The notes under the pieces were generated by a model, which had not been told where the DNA came from, ran no database searches, and worked only from the letters and a program-made list of their open reading frames with translations. The position numbers were made by a program, and so were the translations under genes. 64,000 nt of DNA from Flavivirga aquatica (GTDB lineage: Bacteria > Bacteroidota > Bacteroidia > Flavobacteriales > Flavobacteriaceae), in assembly GCF_001747085.1 (NCBI RefSeq), contig NZ_MDJD01000014.1:124001-188000 (forward strand), in the 5' to 3' direction. Below, one piece after another: positions 8,455-17,652 of this stretch (its first letter is position 1; every line of letters begins with the position of its first letter).

Positions 8455-8993
8455 AAGAAGCCATTAAACTCGCAAAAGCAAATAACCAAAAGGCCTTTAA
8501 TTATTTGTTAGATCTTTTTTGGGATGATGTATATGGTTTCCAATTAAAACGGATACAAAATGAAAATGATGCCGAAGATGTTACTATTCAAACATTTTCT
8601 AAAGCATTTGATAAAATTGCAACTTACGATGATGCCTATAAGTTTAAAACCTGGTTAATTACTATTTCAAAAAATATTCACATAGATTTATTAAGAAAAG
8701 AAAAAAATTCTATTTCTCAAATCATATCTAAAGATGATCGAGGCATTTTTCAAATCCTAGACGAATCTCCTACTCCAGAAGATAAGCTTATTACAGAACA
8801 ACATTTAGCTAAATTACTTCGCGATATAAAAAAACTAAAACCACATTATCAAGAAGTCATCAACTTACGCTATTTTCAAGAACTTAGTTATAAAGAAATT
8901 TCAAAAGAACTTAACGAACCTATTAATAATGTAAAAGTCAAACTACTACGCGCTAAAAAACTACTTGCAGAAATTATTAGAAAAAGTAAATGA
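8445..8993 (+). CDS. ECF-type sigma factor without an adjacent anti-sigma gene
   Basis: This 182-residue sigma-70 family protein has region 2 (about 18-85, including ENDAEDVTIQTFSKAFDKI and KTWLITISKNIHIDLLRKE) and region 4 (about 125-175, LRYFQELSYKEISKELNEPI). It begins at TTG, overlapping the end of the glycosyltransferase gene; this start yields the usual ECF N-terminus. Its last four bases overlap the ATG of the Nramp transporter. Most ECF sigmas are paired with an anti-sigma factor, but none is visible here. Its control may be transcriptional or lie elsewhere. Confidence 0.87.
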   Translation: MEIEEAIKLAKANNQKAFNYLLDLFWDDVYGFQLKRIQNENDAEDVTIQTFSKAFDKIATYDDAYKFKTWLITISKNIHIDLLRKEKNSISQIISKDDRGIFQILDESPTPEDKLITEQHLAKLLRDIKKLKPHYQEVINLRYFQELSYKEISKELNEPINNVKVKLLRAKKLLAEIIRKSK

Positions 8994-10204
8994 TCAATAA
9001 ACTAAAAGAATTAGGTCCTGGATTATTATTTGCTGGAGCAGCCATAGGCGTTTCGCATTTAGTACAATCCACAAGAGCTGGAGCAGATTTTGGCCTAGGT
9101 TTATTATGGGCATTACTTTTAGTTAACTTATTTAAATACCCTTTTTTTCAATTTGGACCACGTTATGCAGCTGCAACAGGAGAAAGTTTATTAGATGGTT
9201 ATAATAAATTAGGTAAAGGCATTCTTGCTGCTTATTATGTATTAAGTATTACAACCATGTTTACAATCCAAACTGCTGTTACTATTGTTACGGCTGGTTT
9301 AGCATCTTCATTGTTTGGTGATTTTATTAGTATAAAGACTTGGACGGTTATTATCCTTTTTATTTGCCTTGGCTTATTAATTTTCGGAAAATATAAGTTA
9401 CTCGATAAGTTAATAAAAATTATAATAATCACTTTAACCATTAGTACCATTGTTGCTGTAACAATAGCATTATTTAATAATTCTAATCCACTTTCTTTTA
9501 ACCAGATGCTTCCCAACAATAACTTAGAAATCGCTTTTTTAATTGCCTTCATGGGATGGATGCCTGGACCTTTAGATATTTCTGTATGGCATTCATTATG
9601 GACTATAGAAAAAAACAAAAACTTAAAAAAATACAATACTAAATCTGCTTTATTCGATTTTAATGTAGGTTATTTAAGTACTATTATATTAGGTATCGGT
9701 TTCCTGCTTTTAGGAGCCTTAGTTATGTTTAATAGTGGAGAGACGTTTAGTAAGTCGGCTAGTGTATTTTCTAGTCAACTCATAAATATGTATACAATTA
9801 GCCTAGGTAAGTGGTCTTATATTATTATTGGAATTGCTGCTTTTACTACCATGTTTAGTACCACATTAACAACTTTAGATGCTTCACCAAGAGCTATGGC
9901 AAAAACCACTCAATTACTATTTAAAAGACCTTCTCGTTTCGGGTATTTATTTTGGATTACTTTATTAACTATAGGTACGATTTCTATTTTCTTGTTTTTA
10001 GCTTCAGAAATGGGGTTATTAATTAAAATTGCGACTATCCTATCTTTTATTACGGCTCCATTTTATGCTATTATAAATTATAAATTGATTTCAAGCAAAC
10101 ATACTCCTAAAGCATGGCGACCATCAAAACAACTACACATTTTAAGTTGGCTAGGAATTGTTTTTTTAACAGGTTTTAGCATTTGGTATCTCACCACTCT
10201 GTAA
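8990..10204 (+). CDS. Nramp-family divalent metal transporter
   Basis: This is an inner-membrane protein of 404 residues with about eleven hydrophobic segments. The N-terminal GPGLLFAGAAIGVSHLVQST replaces the canonical DPGN metal-binding motif of NRAMP segment 1, so substrate use may differ from Mn/Fe transporters. Segment 6 carries FMGWMPGPLDISVWHSLW instead of the usual MPH motif. The closest match is the NRAMP-related group often annotated simply as divalent metal cation transporter. It overlaps the sigma factor gene by 4 bp (ATGA), implying coupling. I would not assign a metal. Confidence 0.8.
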   Translation: MINKLKELGPGLLFAGAAIGVSHLVQSTRAGADFGLGLLWALLLVNLFKYPFFQFGPRYAAATGESLLDGYNKLGKGILAAYYVLSITTMFTIQTAVTIVTAGLASSLFGDFISIKTWTVIILFICLGLLIFGKYKLLDKLIKIIIITLTISTIVAVTIALFNNSNPLSFNQMLPNNNLEIAFLIAFMGWMPGPLDISVWHSLWTIEKNKNLKKYNTKSALFDFNVGYLSTIILGIGFLLLGALVMFNSGETFSKSASVFSSQLINMYTISLGKWSYIIIGIAAFTTMFSTTLTTLDASPRAMAKTTQLLFKRPSRFGYLFWITLLTIGTISIFLFLASEMGLLIKIATILSFITAPFYAIINYKLISSKHTPKAWRPSKQLHILSWLGIVFLTGFSIWYLTTL

Positions 10205-10226
10205 GCTATTTTAAAAGAATACTTTG

Positions 10227-10234
10227 TATCTTTG
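10227..10234 (+). promoter_or_regulatory. -7 promoter box for lipA
   Basis: TATCTTTG matches TAnnTTTG and lies 19 bases before the lipA ATG. The sequence CTTTGTATCTTTGTATCTTT around it is a short tandem repeat, so a second overlapping box is possible. No clear TTG element is seen. Confidence 0.45.
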
Positions 10235-10253
10235 TATCTTTACTTTTATACAT

Positions 10254-11132
10254 ATGAACACTAAAACAGCTTCAAATATATTACCAGAACGTCAACCAAA
10301 ACCAAAATGGCTTCGTGTTAAGCTTCCAACAGGAAAAAAATACACAGAACTTAGAGGTTTAGTCGATAAATATAAACTAAATACTATTTGTACTTCAGGA
10401 AGTTGCCCTAATATGGGAGAATGCTGGGGGGAAGGCACTGCTACCTTTATGATTTTAGGTAATGTATGTACAAGATCTTGTGGTTTTTGTGGTGTGAAGA
10501 CAGGGCGCCCAGAAACGGTTGATTGGGATGAACCAGAAAAAGTAGCACGTTCAATAAAAATCATGAAAATTAAACATGCTGTATTAACTAGTGTTGATAG
10601 AGATGATTTAAAAGATATGGGAAGCATCATGTGGGCAGAAACCATTAAGGCTGTTAGAAGAATGAACCCTCAAATAACTCTTGAAACACTTATTCCAGAT
10701 TTTCAGGGTTTAGAACAACATATTGATAGAATCGTTGATGTCGCTCCAGAAGTAGTCTCTCACAATATTGAAACTGTCCGCAGATTAACTCGTGAAGTTA
10801 GAATTCAAGCACAATACGATAGAAGTTTAGGTGTTTTAAAATATTTAAAACAACAAGGTCAACGTAGAACAAAATCTGGTATTATGTTAGGCTTAGGCGA
10901 AACACGTGAAGAGGTTATTGAAACGCTTCATGATTTAAAAGCCAATAATGTTGATGTTGTAACTATTGGACAATATTTACAACCAAGTAAAAAACATTTA
11001 CCTGTTAAACAATTTATAACACCAGATCAATTTAAAGAATTTGAAGAAATTGGTTTAGATCTAGGATTTCGCCATATAGAAAGCAGTGCATTAGTAAGAT
11101 CCTCTTATAAAGCACAAAAACATATTAATTAA
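10254..11132 (+). CDS. lipA: Lipoyl synthase
   Basis: LipA is a radical SAM enzyme that inserts two sulfurs into octanoyl groups on lipoyl domains of 2-oxoacid dehydrogenases and the glycine cleavage system. The 292-residue protein has the auxiliary cluster motif CTSGSCPNMGEC, the radical SAM motif CTRSCGFC (C72, C76, C79), and the conserved RSSY near the C-terminus that ligates the auxiliary cluster. I chose the ATG at 10254 over one ten codons upstream because the latter would precede the probable transcription start. gap follows 2 bp after the stop. Confidence 0.95.
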   Translation: MNTKTASNILPERQPKPKWLRVKLPTGKKYTELRGLVDKYKLNTICTSGSCPNMGECWGEGTATFMILGNVCTRSCGFCGVKTGRPETVDWDEPEKVARSIKIMKIKHAVLTSVDRDDLKDMGSIMWAETIKAVRRMNPQITLETLIPDFQGLEQHIDRIVDVAPEVVSHNIETVRRLTREVRIQAQYDRSLGVLKYLKQQGQRRTKSGIMLGLGETREEVIETLHDLKANNVDVVTIGQYLQPSKKHLPVKQFITPDQFKEFEEIGLDLGFRHIESSALVRSSYKAQKHIN

Positions 11133-11134
11133 TT

Positions 11135-12151
11135 ATGATTAATGTAGCCATTAATGGTTTTGGTAGAATAGGCAGACGTGTTTTTAGGTTACTTCAGGAC
11201 TACCAAGATATACAAATTGTTGCTATTAATGATTTAGCAAATACTAAAACCTTAGCTCATTTGCTAAAATATGATAGCATACATGGTATATTTAATGGTA
11301 ACGTTTACCATGATCAGCATCATATAATAATTAATGATAAAAAAATTCCATTATTAAATAATAAATTACCTAAAGATATTAATTGGCTACCTTATAATGT
11401 TGATTTTGTTATTGAATCTACAGGTAAGTTTAAAACAACTTCAGAATTACAATACCATATAACTAATGGAGCCAAACAAGTCATTTTAAGTGTGCCTCCT
11501 ATAGAAGATAATATAAAAACTATAGTAATAGGTGTTAATGATGATAGTATAGATGGAACTGAAACCATAATTTCTAATGCTTCATGTACCACTAACAATG
11601 CAGCACCAATGATTGATATCATTAATAAACTTTGTGGTATAAATCAAGCTTATATTACTACGGTTCATTCTTATACCACGGATCAAAGTTTGCATGATCA
11701 ACCACATCGCGATTTAAGAAGGTCGAGAGCTGCAAGTCAATCTATTGTTCCTACTACAACTGGAGCTGCAAAAGCGCTCACCAAAATATTCCCTGATCTA
11801 TCAAATGTTATTGGTGGTTGTGGTATTAGAGTTCCTGTTATAAATGGTTCTTTAACAGATATTACTTTTAATGTAAAAGAGACTGTTTCTATAAATGATA
11901 TAAATAACGCTTTTAAAGAAGCATCTAAGAGTAGCTACAAAGGTGTTTTAGAATACACAGAAGACCCAATTGTTTCCATAGATATTGTGGGAAACACAAA
12001 TTCTTGTATTTTTGATTCACAGATGACCTCCGTTATTGGTAACATGGTTAAAATAATTGGTTGGTATGATAATGAAACAGGTTATTCAAAGCGAATAATC
12101 GACCTAATGTGCAATTTATCGGTTAAAAATCACATTTTATCGATAAAATAA
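11135..12151 (+). CDS. gap: Type I glyceraldehyde-3-phosphate dehydrogenase
   Basis: This 338-residue protein catalyses the NAD(P)-dependent phosphorylating oxidation of glyceraldehyde-3-phosphate in the cytoplasm. NGFGRIGRR opens the Rossmann fold, NASCTTN carries the catalytic C151, the paired histidine lies in TTVHSYTTDQ, and WYDNETGYS is the conserved C-terminal motif. It lies 2 bp downstream of lipA. Flavobacteria often have more than one gap gene, so this may be a secondary or gluconeogenic copy; the sequence does not settle that. Confidence 0.95.
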   Translation: MINVAINGFGRIGRRVFRLLQDYQDIQIVAINDLANTKTLAHLLKYDSIHGIFNGNVYHDQHHIIINDKKIPLLNNKLPKDINWLPYNVDFVIESTGKFKTTSELQYHITNGAKQVILSVPPIEDNIKTIVIGVNDDSIDGTETIISNASCTTNNAAPMIDIINKLCGINQAYITTVHSYTTDQSLHDQPHRDLRRSRAASQSIVPTTTGAAKALTKIFPDLSNVIGGCGIRVPVINGSLTDITFNVKETVSINDINNAFKEASKSSYKGVLEYTEDPIVSIDIVGNTNSCIFDSQMTSVIGNMVKIIGWYDNETGYSKRIIDLMCNLSVKNHILSIK

Positions 12152-12152
12152 C

Positions 12153-12160
12153 TATATTTG
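12153..12160 (+). promoter_or_regulatory. -7 promoter box before the hybrid histidine kinase gene
   Basis: TATATTTG matches TAnnTTTG right after the gap stop codon. It overlaps the in-frame TTG at 12158, which argues for a start codon further downstream at 12179 rather than at 12158 or 12164. Confidence 0.5.
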
Positions 12161-12178
12161 TCGATGATATATAAGAAA

Positions 12179-14416
12179 ATGTCTCATATAAAAAACTATA
12201 TATACATTATAATAATGCTATTCAGTCTTGGCGTGTCATCGCAAAAAACGATTGATGACGATCCTGAAATAGCTCAAAATAATATCAACTACCGTATTGC
12301 ACAATCCCAGTCTGAGTTAGAAAACTTCAACTATTATAAAGCTCAAAAAAACTTAGACGAAGCTCTGTTTTTAGCAGAAAAAGCAGATAATAAAAAAAGT
12401 ATAGGTCGTATTTATGCCATTAAAGGAAGATTACAATTAATAATTGGAGAGGAAGATAAAGCTATAAAATCCTTAAACAAAGCTGTTGAAGTTCAGCGTA
12501 TTATAAACGACAATAAAAACTTAGGTAAATCCTATAAAATCTTTGGAGATGTTTTTCTTTCTAAAAAGAACTATTATCAAGCTATAGACTCTTATACTGC
12601 AGCTAAATCCAAATTTGAAGAAGAAGATTTAAAAAAAGATTTAGCAGAAACACTTTTAAGCGAAGGAAAAACTTATGCACAGTTAAGCAATTTCCAAAAA
12701 GCCAGAGATGTCATTGAACAATCTCTAGCTATATCAAAAAATGAGGGTTTTTTAAAAATACAAAGTGAGGCATTAATTAATCATGCTATAATTTATAATA
12801 AGTTAGATAATAACGAAAAAGCGTTAACTTTAGCTTATAACGGCTTACATATAGCTAAGGATAATAAATTCACAAGAATTCGTAATCAAGCATATTTTAT
12901 TCTCAGTAATTTATATAATGATACAGAAAACTATAAACGCTCAAGGGACTTTCTATTTTCTCATTACAATCTTACAGATTCTATTAGACATTTAACACGA
13001 TTAAATTCATCAAACGATCAAGAAACTCAATATTTATTAAATGATCAGATTGAAAAAAACAAAGAAGTTGTAGAAAAACTAGAAAAAGCAGAAGATGATA
13101 AAAGTCTAGGTACTTTAATATCTATTCTAAGTGTTGCATTAATTACCATATTATCGCTTCTAACTTTATCACTTTATAAAAATAATAACATTAGGTTAAA
13201 AACAAATAACATGCTCCACAAAAAAAATGGAGAACTTATTATAGCTAAAGAAAAAGCAGAATTAGCATCAAAAACTAAAGCCAATTTCTTATCTACAGTT
13301 ACACATGAACTACGAACGCCCCTATATGCCGTTACAGGTTTAAGCAACATGTTATTAGATGAAAATCCTAAGCCAGAACAAGTACAACACTTAAAATCAT
13401 TAAAATTTTCTGGTGATTATCTTTTAACATTCATCAACGATATTCTACAAATAAATAAAATTGAAGCTAATAAGGTAGATATAGAACCTGAGTCTTTCAA
13501 CTTAAAAAAGAAAATAAACAATATTGTTTTAGCTCTAAACAACTCTGCATTAGACAATAACATCAATATCCATTTTGAATATGATAAAGATTTACCTGAA
13601 AATTTTATTGCTGATCAATTAAAAATTTCTCAAATCTTAATTAATTTAATAGGTAACTCAATTAAATTCACAAAAGATGGTGATATTTGGATTCGTGTAT
13701 ACAAAATAGAAGATTACGGTAAAATATATAAACTTCGTTTCGAAGTAGAAGACAACGGTATTGGTATTAATCAAGAAAAACAAGACAATATGTTTGAAAG
13801 TTTTTCTCAAGGATCTATACAAATTAATCGTAAATACGGAGGTACTGGTTTAGGTTTATCTATCGTAAAAGGTTTAATAGACCTTTTAAAAGGAAAAATT
13901 TACGTAAAAAGTCAATTAGGCAAGGGTACTACATTTTACTTTGAAATTCCTTTAGAACATACAACCATAGAAGAAGTGCAAGAAAAAAGAGCTACTTATT
14001 TTAGTGATAATAATAACAATAAATTAAACTTATCTAATGTTAAAATATTAGTAGTTGAAGACAATAAAATCAACCAAATGATCACCAAAAAGATCCTAAC
14101 TAAAATGGATCTTAATTGTGATATTACAGATAATGGTGAAGATGCTGTAGAAATGATTAAATCCAATAACTACAATATTGTGTTAATGGATATCCATATG
14201 CCTGGTATTAGTGGTATTGAGGCAACAAAAATTATTAGAACTTTTGATAAAGAATTAACCATTTTTGCACTTACAGCTGTGACTATTGAAGATAAAATGC
14301 ATGAATTTGAAGAAGCTGGTTTTACAGACATTATTCCAAAACCATTTAAACAAGAAGAGTTTGAAAAAAAACTTTACAATGCATTATCAAACAATAACCA
14401 ATCAACATCTGTTTAA
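12179..14416 (+). CDS. TPR-containing hybrid sensor histidine kinase/response regulator
   Basis: This protein of about 745 residues has a signal peptide, a periplasmic TPR-repeat sensor part (roughly 30-270), one membrane helix near 310-330, then a coiled linker. HisKA follows, with the phospho-acceptor His in STVTHELRTP near residue 376. An HATPase domain has N (LINLIGNSIKFTKDGD) and G boxes (DNGIGI, GGTGLGLSI). The C-terminal receiver has its phospho-Asp in VLMDIHMPG near 671. Receivers of this type commonly pass phosphate onward through an Hpt protein or tune the kinase. No response regulator gene lies beside it. In-frame TTG and ATG codons at 12158 and 12164 are alternative starts. Confidence 0.9.
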   Translation: MSHIKNYIYIIIMLFSLGVSSQKTIDDDPEIAQNNINYRIAQSQSELENFNYYKAQKNLDEALFLAEKADNKKSIGRIYAIKGRLQLIIGEEDKAIKSLNKAVEVQRIINDNKNLGKSYKIFGDVFLSKKNYYQAIDSYTAAKSKFEEEDLKKDLAETLLSEGKTYAQLSNFQKARDVIEQSLAISKNEGFLKIQSEALINHAIIYNKLDNNEKALTLAYNGLHIAKDNKFTRIRNQAYFILSNLYNDTENYKRSRDFLFSHYNLTDSIRHLTRLNSSNDQETQYLLNDQIEKNKEVVEKLEKAEDDKSLGTLISILSVALITILSLLTLSLYKNNNIRLKTNNMLHKKNGELIIAKEKAELASKTKANFLSTVTHELRTPLYAVTGLSNMLLDENPKPEQVQHLKSLKFSGDYLLTFINDILQINKIEANKVDIEPESFNLKKKINNIVLALNNSALDNNINIHFEYDKDLPENFIADQLKISQILINLIGNSIKFTKDGDIWIRVYKIEDYGKIYKLRFEVEDNGIGINQEKQDNMFESFSQGSIQINRKYGGTGLGLSIVKGLIDLLKGKIYVKSQLGKGTTFYFEIPLEHTTIEEVQEKRATYFSDNNNNKLNLSNVKILVVEDNKINQMITKKILTKMDLNCDITDNGEDAVEMIKSNNYNIVLMDIHMPGISGIEATKIIRTFDKELTIFALTAVTIEDKMHEFEEAGFTDIIPKPFKQEEFEKKLYNALSNNNQSTSV

Positions 14417-14417
14417 T

Positions 14418-15422
14418 TTAGTTTGCTAAAAAATGTTTAATTAATTCACCAATTTTAGTGTCATCACTAATAGAAACAGATATTGGCAAGTAAAATAATT
14501 TATCTTTTAAAGATTTATAGTCTTTTAATCTCATAAAATCTTTTTCGGTAGTAACTATAAGTTCCTTTTTATTTAACTCATCAATATCTTGTTGAGAAAA
14601 CTCATGATGGTCTTTAAAGTTTAAATGATTAAATTTTAATCCTTTACTATTCAAAAAATCAATTAGCGGTGTTGCATTTGCAATACCTGTCACTAAAGTA
14701 AAAGCCTTTAAGCCTTCAATAATCTTACTAGTATTCTCTGAAACTATAGTATTAGAATAAGTTATAGTACTAAAAAAAACATGTTGATTAGGCTCTCGCT
14801 TAATTTGTGCTAATATATTCTCTTTTGTTGCTTTATCTAAATTTTCTGGACACTTAGTAATGATAATTATATTAGCACGTTTAGCACCATTTCTTGACTC
14901 TCTTAAATTTCCTGTTGGTAAAACAACATCGCTAAAATACGGATCACTATAAGTCGTTAACAATATATTAAAACCAGCTTTTACTTTTCTGTGTTGAAAA
15001 GCATCATCTAGTAAAACAACTTCTGGCGGATTTTCAATTAATTGTAACGATTTAATGCCATTATTTCTATCGGCATCTACAGCAACATGAATATCATTTT
15101 TAAACTTATTGTAAAACTGAAAAGGCTCATCTCCTAAAGATTCCGCATTAGATGTTTTATTACCTAACTGAAAACCTTTAGTTTTCCTTTTATACCCTCT
15201 ACTTAATGTTGCTACTTTATAATCATCTTTTAAAAGCTTAATTAAATATTCTATCATAGGCGTTTTTCCAGTCCCTCCAACGCTTAAATTGCCAACGCAA
15301 ATCACAGGAAAACTATATGAAATAGATTTTTTAATACCCAAATCATACAATTTGTTTCTTAGCCAAGTTGCAAAAAAGTATATCTGCATTATAGGAAATA
15401 ATATGTACCTTAATATTTTCAT
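14418..15422 (-). CDS. lpxK: Tetraacyldisaccharide 4'-kinase
   Basis: LpxK is the inner-membrane-associated kinase that phosphorylates the 4' position of the lipid A disaccharide. The 334-residue protein has an N-terminal hydrophobic anchor, the Walker A motif in VGNLSVGGTGKTPMIEYL, the DDAFQHRKV motif that serves as Walker B and catalytic Asp region, and TEKDFMRL typical of the family. It is convergent with the kinase gene, with only 1 bp between stops. The family length is about 330 residues, so the gene looks complete. Confidence 0.95.
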   Translation of the reverse strand: MKILRYILFPIMQIYFFATWLRNKLYDLGIKKSISYSFPVICVGNLSVGGTGKTPMIEYLIKLLKDDYKVATLSRGYKRKTKGFQLGNKTSNAESLGDEPFQFYNKFKNDIHVAVDADRNNGIKSLQLIENPPEVVLLDDAFQHRKVKAGFNILLTTYSDPYFSDVVLPTGNLRESRNGAKRANIIIITKCPENLDKATKENILAQIKREPNQHVFFSTITYSNTIVSENTSKIIEGLKAFTLVTGIANATPLIDFLNSKGLKFNHLNFKDHHEFSQQDIDELNKKELIVTTEKDFMRLKDYKSLKDKLFYLPISVSISDDTKIGELIKHFLAN

Positions 15423-15620
15423 CTAGTCTTACGAATTATTTTTAATCATTAGATGTAACATCTATTTAAAACTTATAATAATTAATTAGAAGTTTCACCA
15501 CAACGAAAGTAATTATTTTATACGTCCTCTGAAATAAAACATTTTAAATTTAAACCTCGATTTTATAGTCAAATATATTTTTCATTTAAATTTCTTATTT
15601 TAAAAATGAAAAAATATATG

Positions 15621-15628
15621 TACGTTTG
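15621..15628 (+). promoter_or_regulatory. -7 promoter box for the Nif3-like gene
   Basis: TACGTTTG matches TAnnTTTG and lies 19 bases before the ATG at 15647. No obvious TTG element is present upstream. Confidence 0.4.
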
Positions 15629-15646
15629 AGGTAAACATAATAAAAC

Positions 15647-16741
15647 ATGGTCATACAAGACGTTATTAATCATATAGAAGAACTTGCCCCTTTAGCTTAT
15701 GCCGAAGATTTTGATAATGTTGGCTTATTAGTTGGTAATAAGAATAATCCAATTACAGGAGTTTTAGTTACTTTGGATACCTTAGAAACTGTTATAGATG
15801 AAGCTATTCAAGAAAAGTGTAATCTTATAGTTAGCTTTCACCCTATAATTTTTAAAGGCCTAAAAAAGCTTACTGGAAAAAACTATGTAGAACGCGTTGT
15901 AATAAAAGCTATTAAACATGATATAGCTATTTACAGCATGCATACTGCTCTAGATAACTCCCTACAAGGCGTAAATAATATGATCTGTAATAAATTAGAG
16001 TTAATAAATAAACAGATATTAATTCCTCAAGCAAAAACAATAAAAAAACTAACAACTTATGTACCCAAAAATGAAGCAGAACAATTACGAACAGCTTTAT
16101 TTAAAATTGGGGCTGGTAGCCTAGGGAATTATAACGATTGTAGTTTTAATGTAGAAGGCTATGGCACATTTAATGGGAATGAATCATCTTCACCAACCAA
16201 AGGTAAAAAAGGTGCAACACATATTGAAGAGGAAACTAAAATAACAGTTACCTATGCAAAGCATATAGAATCGCAAATAATTCAAACACTTTTCAAAACA
16301 CATTCTTATGAAGAAGTAGCTTACGAAATAACGACATTAGAAAACAAAAATCAAAGTATAGGTATGGGTATGGTTGGGGATTTTAAAGAATCTATGGATG
16401 AATCTAGTTTTTTATCTTATTTAAAAACCAAAATGAATACAGAAAGCATAAGGCATTCTTCTTTTTTAAATAAAAACATAAAAAGAGTTGCTGTACTGGG
16501 AGGTTCTGGTAGTTTTGCCATTGCTGCTGCCAAAGCTAGTGGTGCAGATGCTTTTATAACTGCAGATTTAAAATATCATGATTTTTTCACAGCCGAAAAA
16601 AATATTCTTTTAGCCGATATTGGACATTATGAAAGTGAGCAATTCACAAAAAATCTTTTAGTAGCATATCTTACAAAAAAAATCACTAATTTTGCAATCA
16701 TTTTATCAAAGACAAATACCAATCCTGTTAAGTATTTTTAA
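15647..16741 (+). CDS. Nif3-like dinuclear metal center protein
   Basis: This 364-residue member of the Nif3/YbgI (DUF34) family forms hexameric toroids with two metal ions per subunit. The metal-binding histidines are in SFHPIIFKG and SMHTALDN, and the late motif DIGHYESEQF supplies the last His and Glu. Between the halves is the extra PII/CutA-like insert found in longer family members. GTP cyclohydrolase-like and chaperone roles have been proposed for relatives, but the function is not established. The next gene starts 3 bp after the stop. Confidence 0.9.
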   Translation: MVIQDVINHIEELAPLAYAEDFDNVGLLVGNKNNPITGVLVTLDTLETVIDEAIQEKCNLIVSFHPIIFKGLKKLTGKNYVERVVIKAIKHDIAIYSMHTALDNSLQGVNNMICNKLELINKQILIPQAKTIKKLTTYVPKNEAEQLRTALFKIGAGSLGNYNDCSFNVEGYGTFNGNESSSPTKGKKGATHIEEETKITVTYAKHIESQIIQTLFKTHSYEEVAYEITTLENKNQSIGMGMVGDFKESMDESSFLSYLKTKMNTESIRHSSFLNKNIKRVAVLGGSGSFAIAAAKASGADAFITADLKYHDFFTAEKNILLADIGHYESEQFTKNLLVAYLTKKITNFAIILSKTNTNPVKYF

Positions 16742-16744
16742 AAT

Positions 16745-17524
16745 ATGGCTAAAAAGAAAGAAGTAACTGTTGAAGAGCGCTTAAGAGCTCTATACGATTT
16801 ACAACTCATCGATTCTCGTATAGATGAAATAAGAAATGTTCGTGGAGAACTTCCTTTAGAAGTTCGTGATTTAGAAGACGAAGTTGCTGGATTAAGCATA
16901 AGATTAGAAAAGCTTGTTGCAAGCTTAGCAGTAGTAGATAATGATATTGCTGGGAAGAAAAATCTAATTCAAGAATCGAACAATTTAATTGTTAAATATA
17001 GTGAACAACAAAAAAATGTTAGAAATAACAGAGAATTTAATTCACTAACTAAAGAAATTGAGTTTCAAGAATTAGAAATCCAATTAGCAGAGAAGCATAT
17101 TAAGGAATTTAAGGCGCAAATAGAGCAGAAAAAAGCAGTTATTTCTGAAACTAAAGGTCGTTTAAAAGAGCGTGAAAATCACCTGAAACACAAAAAAGGT
17201 GAGTTAAATGACATTTTAGCTGAAACAGAAAAAGAAGAACAAGCTTTAATTGAAAAATCTGAGACTTATAAAACTCAAATTGAAGAACGCTTAGTTGCTG
17301 CTTATAACAGAATTCGTAAAAACGTAAAAAATGGTTTAGCTGTTGTACCAATTGAAAGAGGTGCTTCTGGAGGATCTTTTTTCACTATCCCTCCACAAGT
17401 ACAGGTAGAAATTGCTTCTCGTAAAAAAGTAATTACAGATGAGCATAGTGGTAGAATTTTAGTTGACGCTGTTTTAGCTGAAGAACAAAAAGCAAAAATG
17501 GAAAAATTGTTTTCTAAATTATAA
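16745..17524 (+). CDS. Coiled-coil protein of the C4 zinc-ribbon family, with the zinc ligands missing
   Basis: This 259-residue cytoplasmic protein has a long antiparallel coiled-coil hairpin (about 10-185, rich in Glu/Lys/Leu) followed by a short C-terminal domain. Family members usually end in a C4 zinc ribbon. Here the matching positions read ERGASGGSFFTIPPQVQVE and TDEHSGRILVD, so all four expected cysteines are replaced by Ser or other residues. In the family, the partner is a Nif3-like protein encoded next door, as it is here. The protein probably acts as a scaffold with that neighbour. A strong terminator follows. Confidence 0.85.
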   Translation: MAKKKEVTVEERLRALYDLQLIDSRIDEIRNVRGELPLEVRDLEDEVAGLSIRLEKLVASLAVVDNDIAGKKNLIQESNNLIVKYSEQQKNVRNNREFNSLTKEIEFQELEIQLAEKHIKEFKAQIEQKKAVISETKGRLKERENHLKHKKGELNDILAETEKEEQALIEKSETYKTQIEERLVAAYNRIRKNVKNGLAVVPIERGASGGSFFTIPPQVQVEIASRKKVITDEHSGRILVDAVLAEEQKAKMEKLFSKL

Positions 17525-17546
17525 ATCCATTTATAATACATATTTT

Positions 17547-17576
17547 AAAGCCTTCATATTAATGAAGGCTTTTTTT
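17547..17576 (+). terminator. Rho-independent terminator
   Basis: AAAGCCTTCAT-ATTA-ATGAAGGCTTT is followed by a T-run, 23 bases after the coiled-coil gene. The symmetrical A/T ends may let it work in both directions. Confidence 0.9.
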
Positions 17577-17652
17577 ATTTTAAAAATTTCCATACCTTCT
17601 TATTAAGGTTTTTAATTTTAATTCGTCTATAAATAAGAAGAAAAAAACTCTC

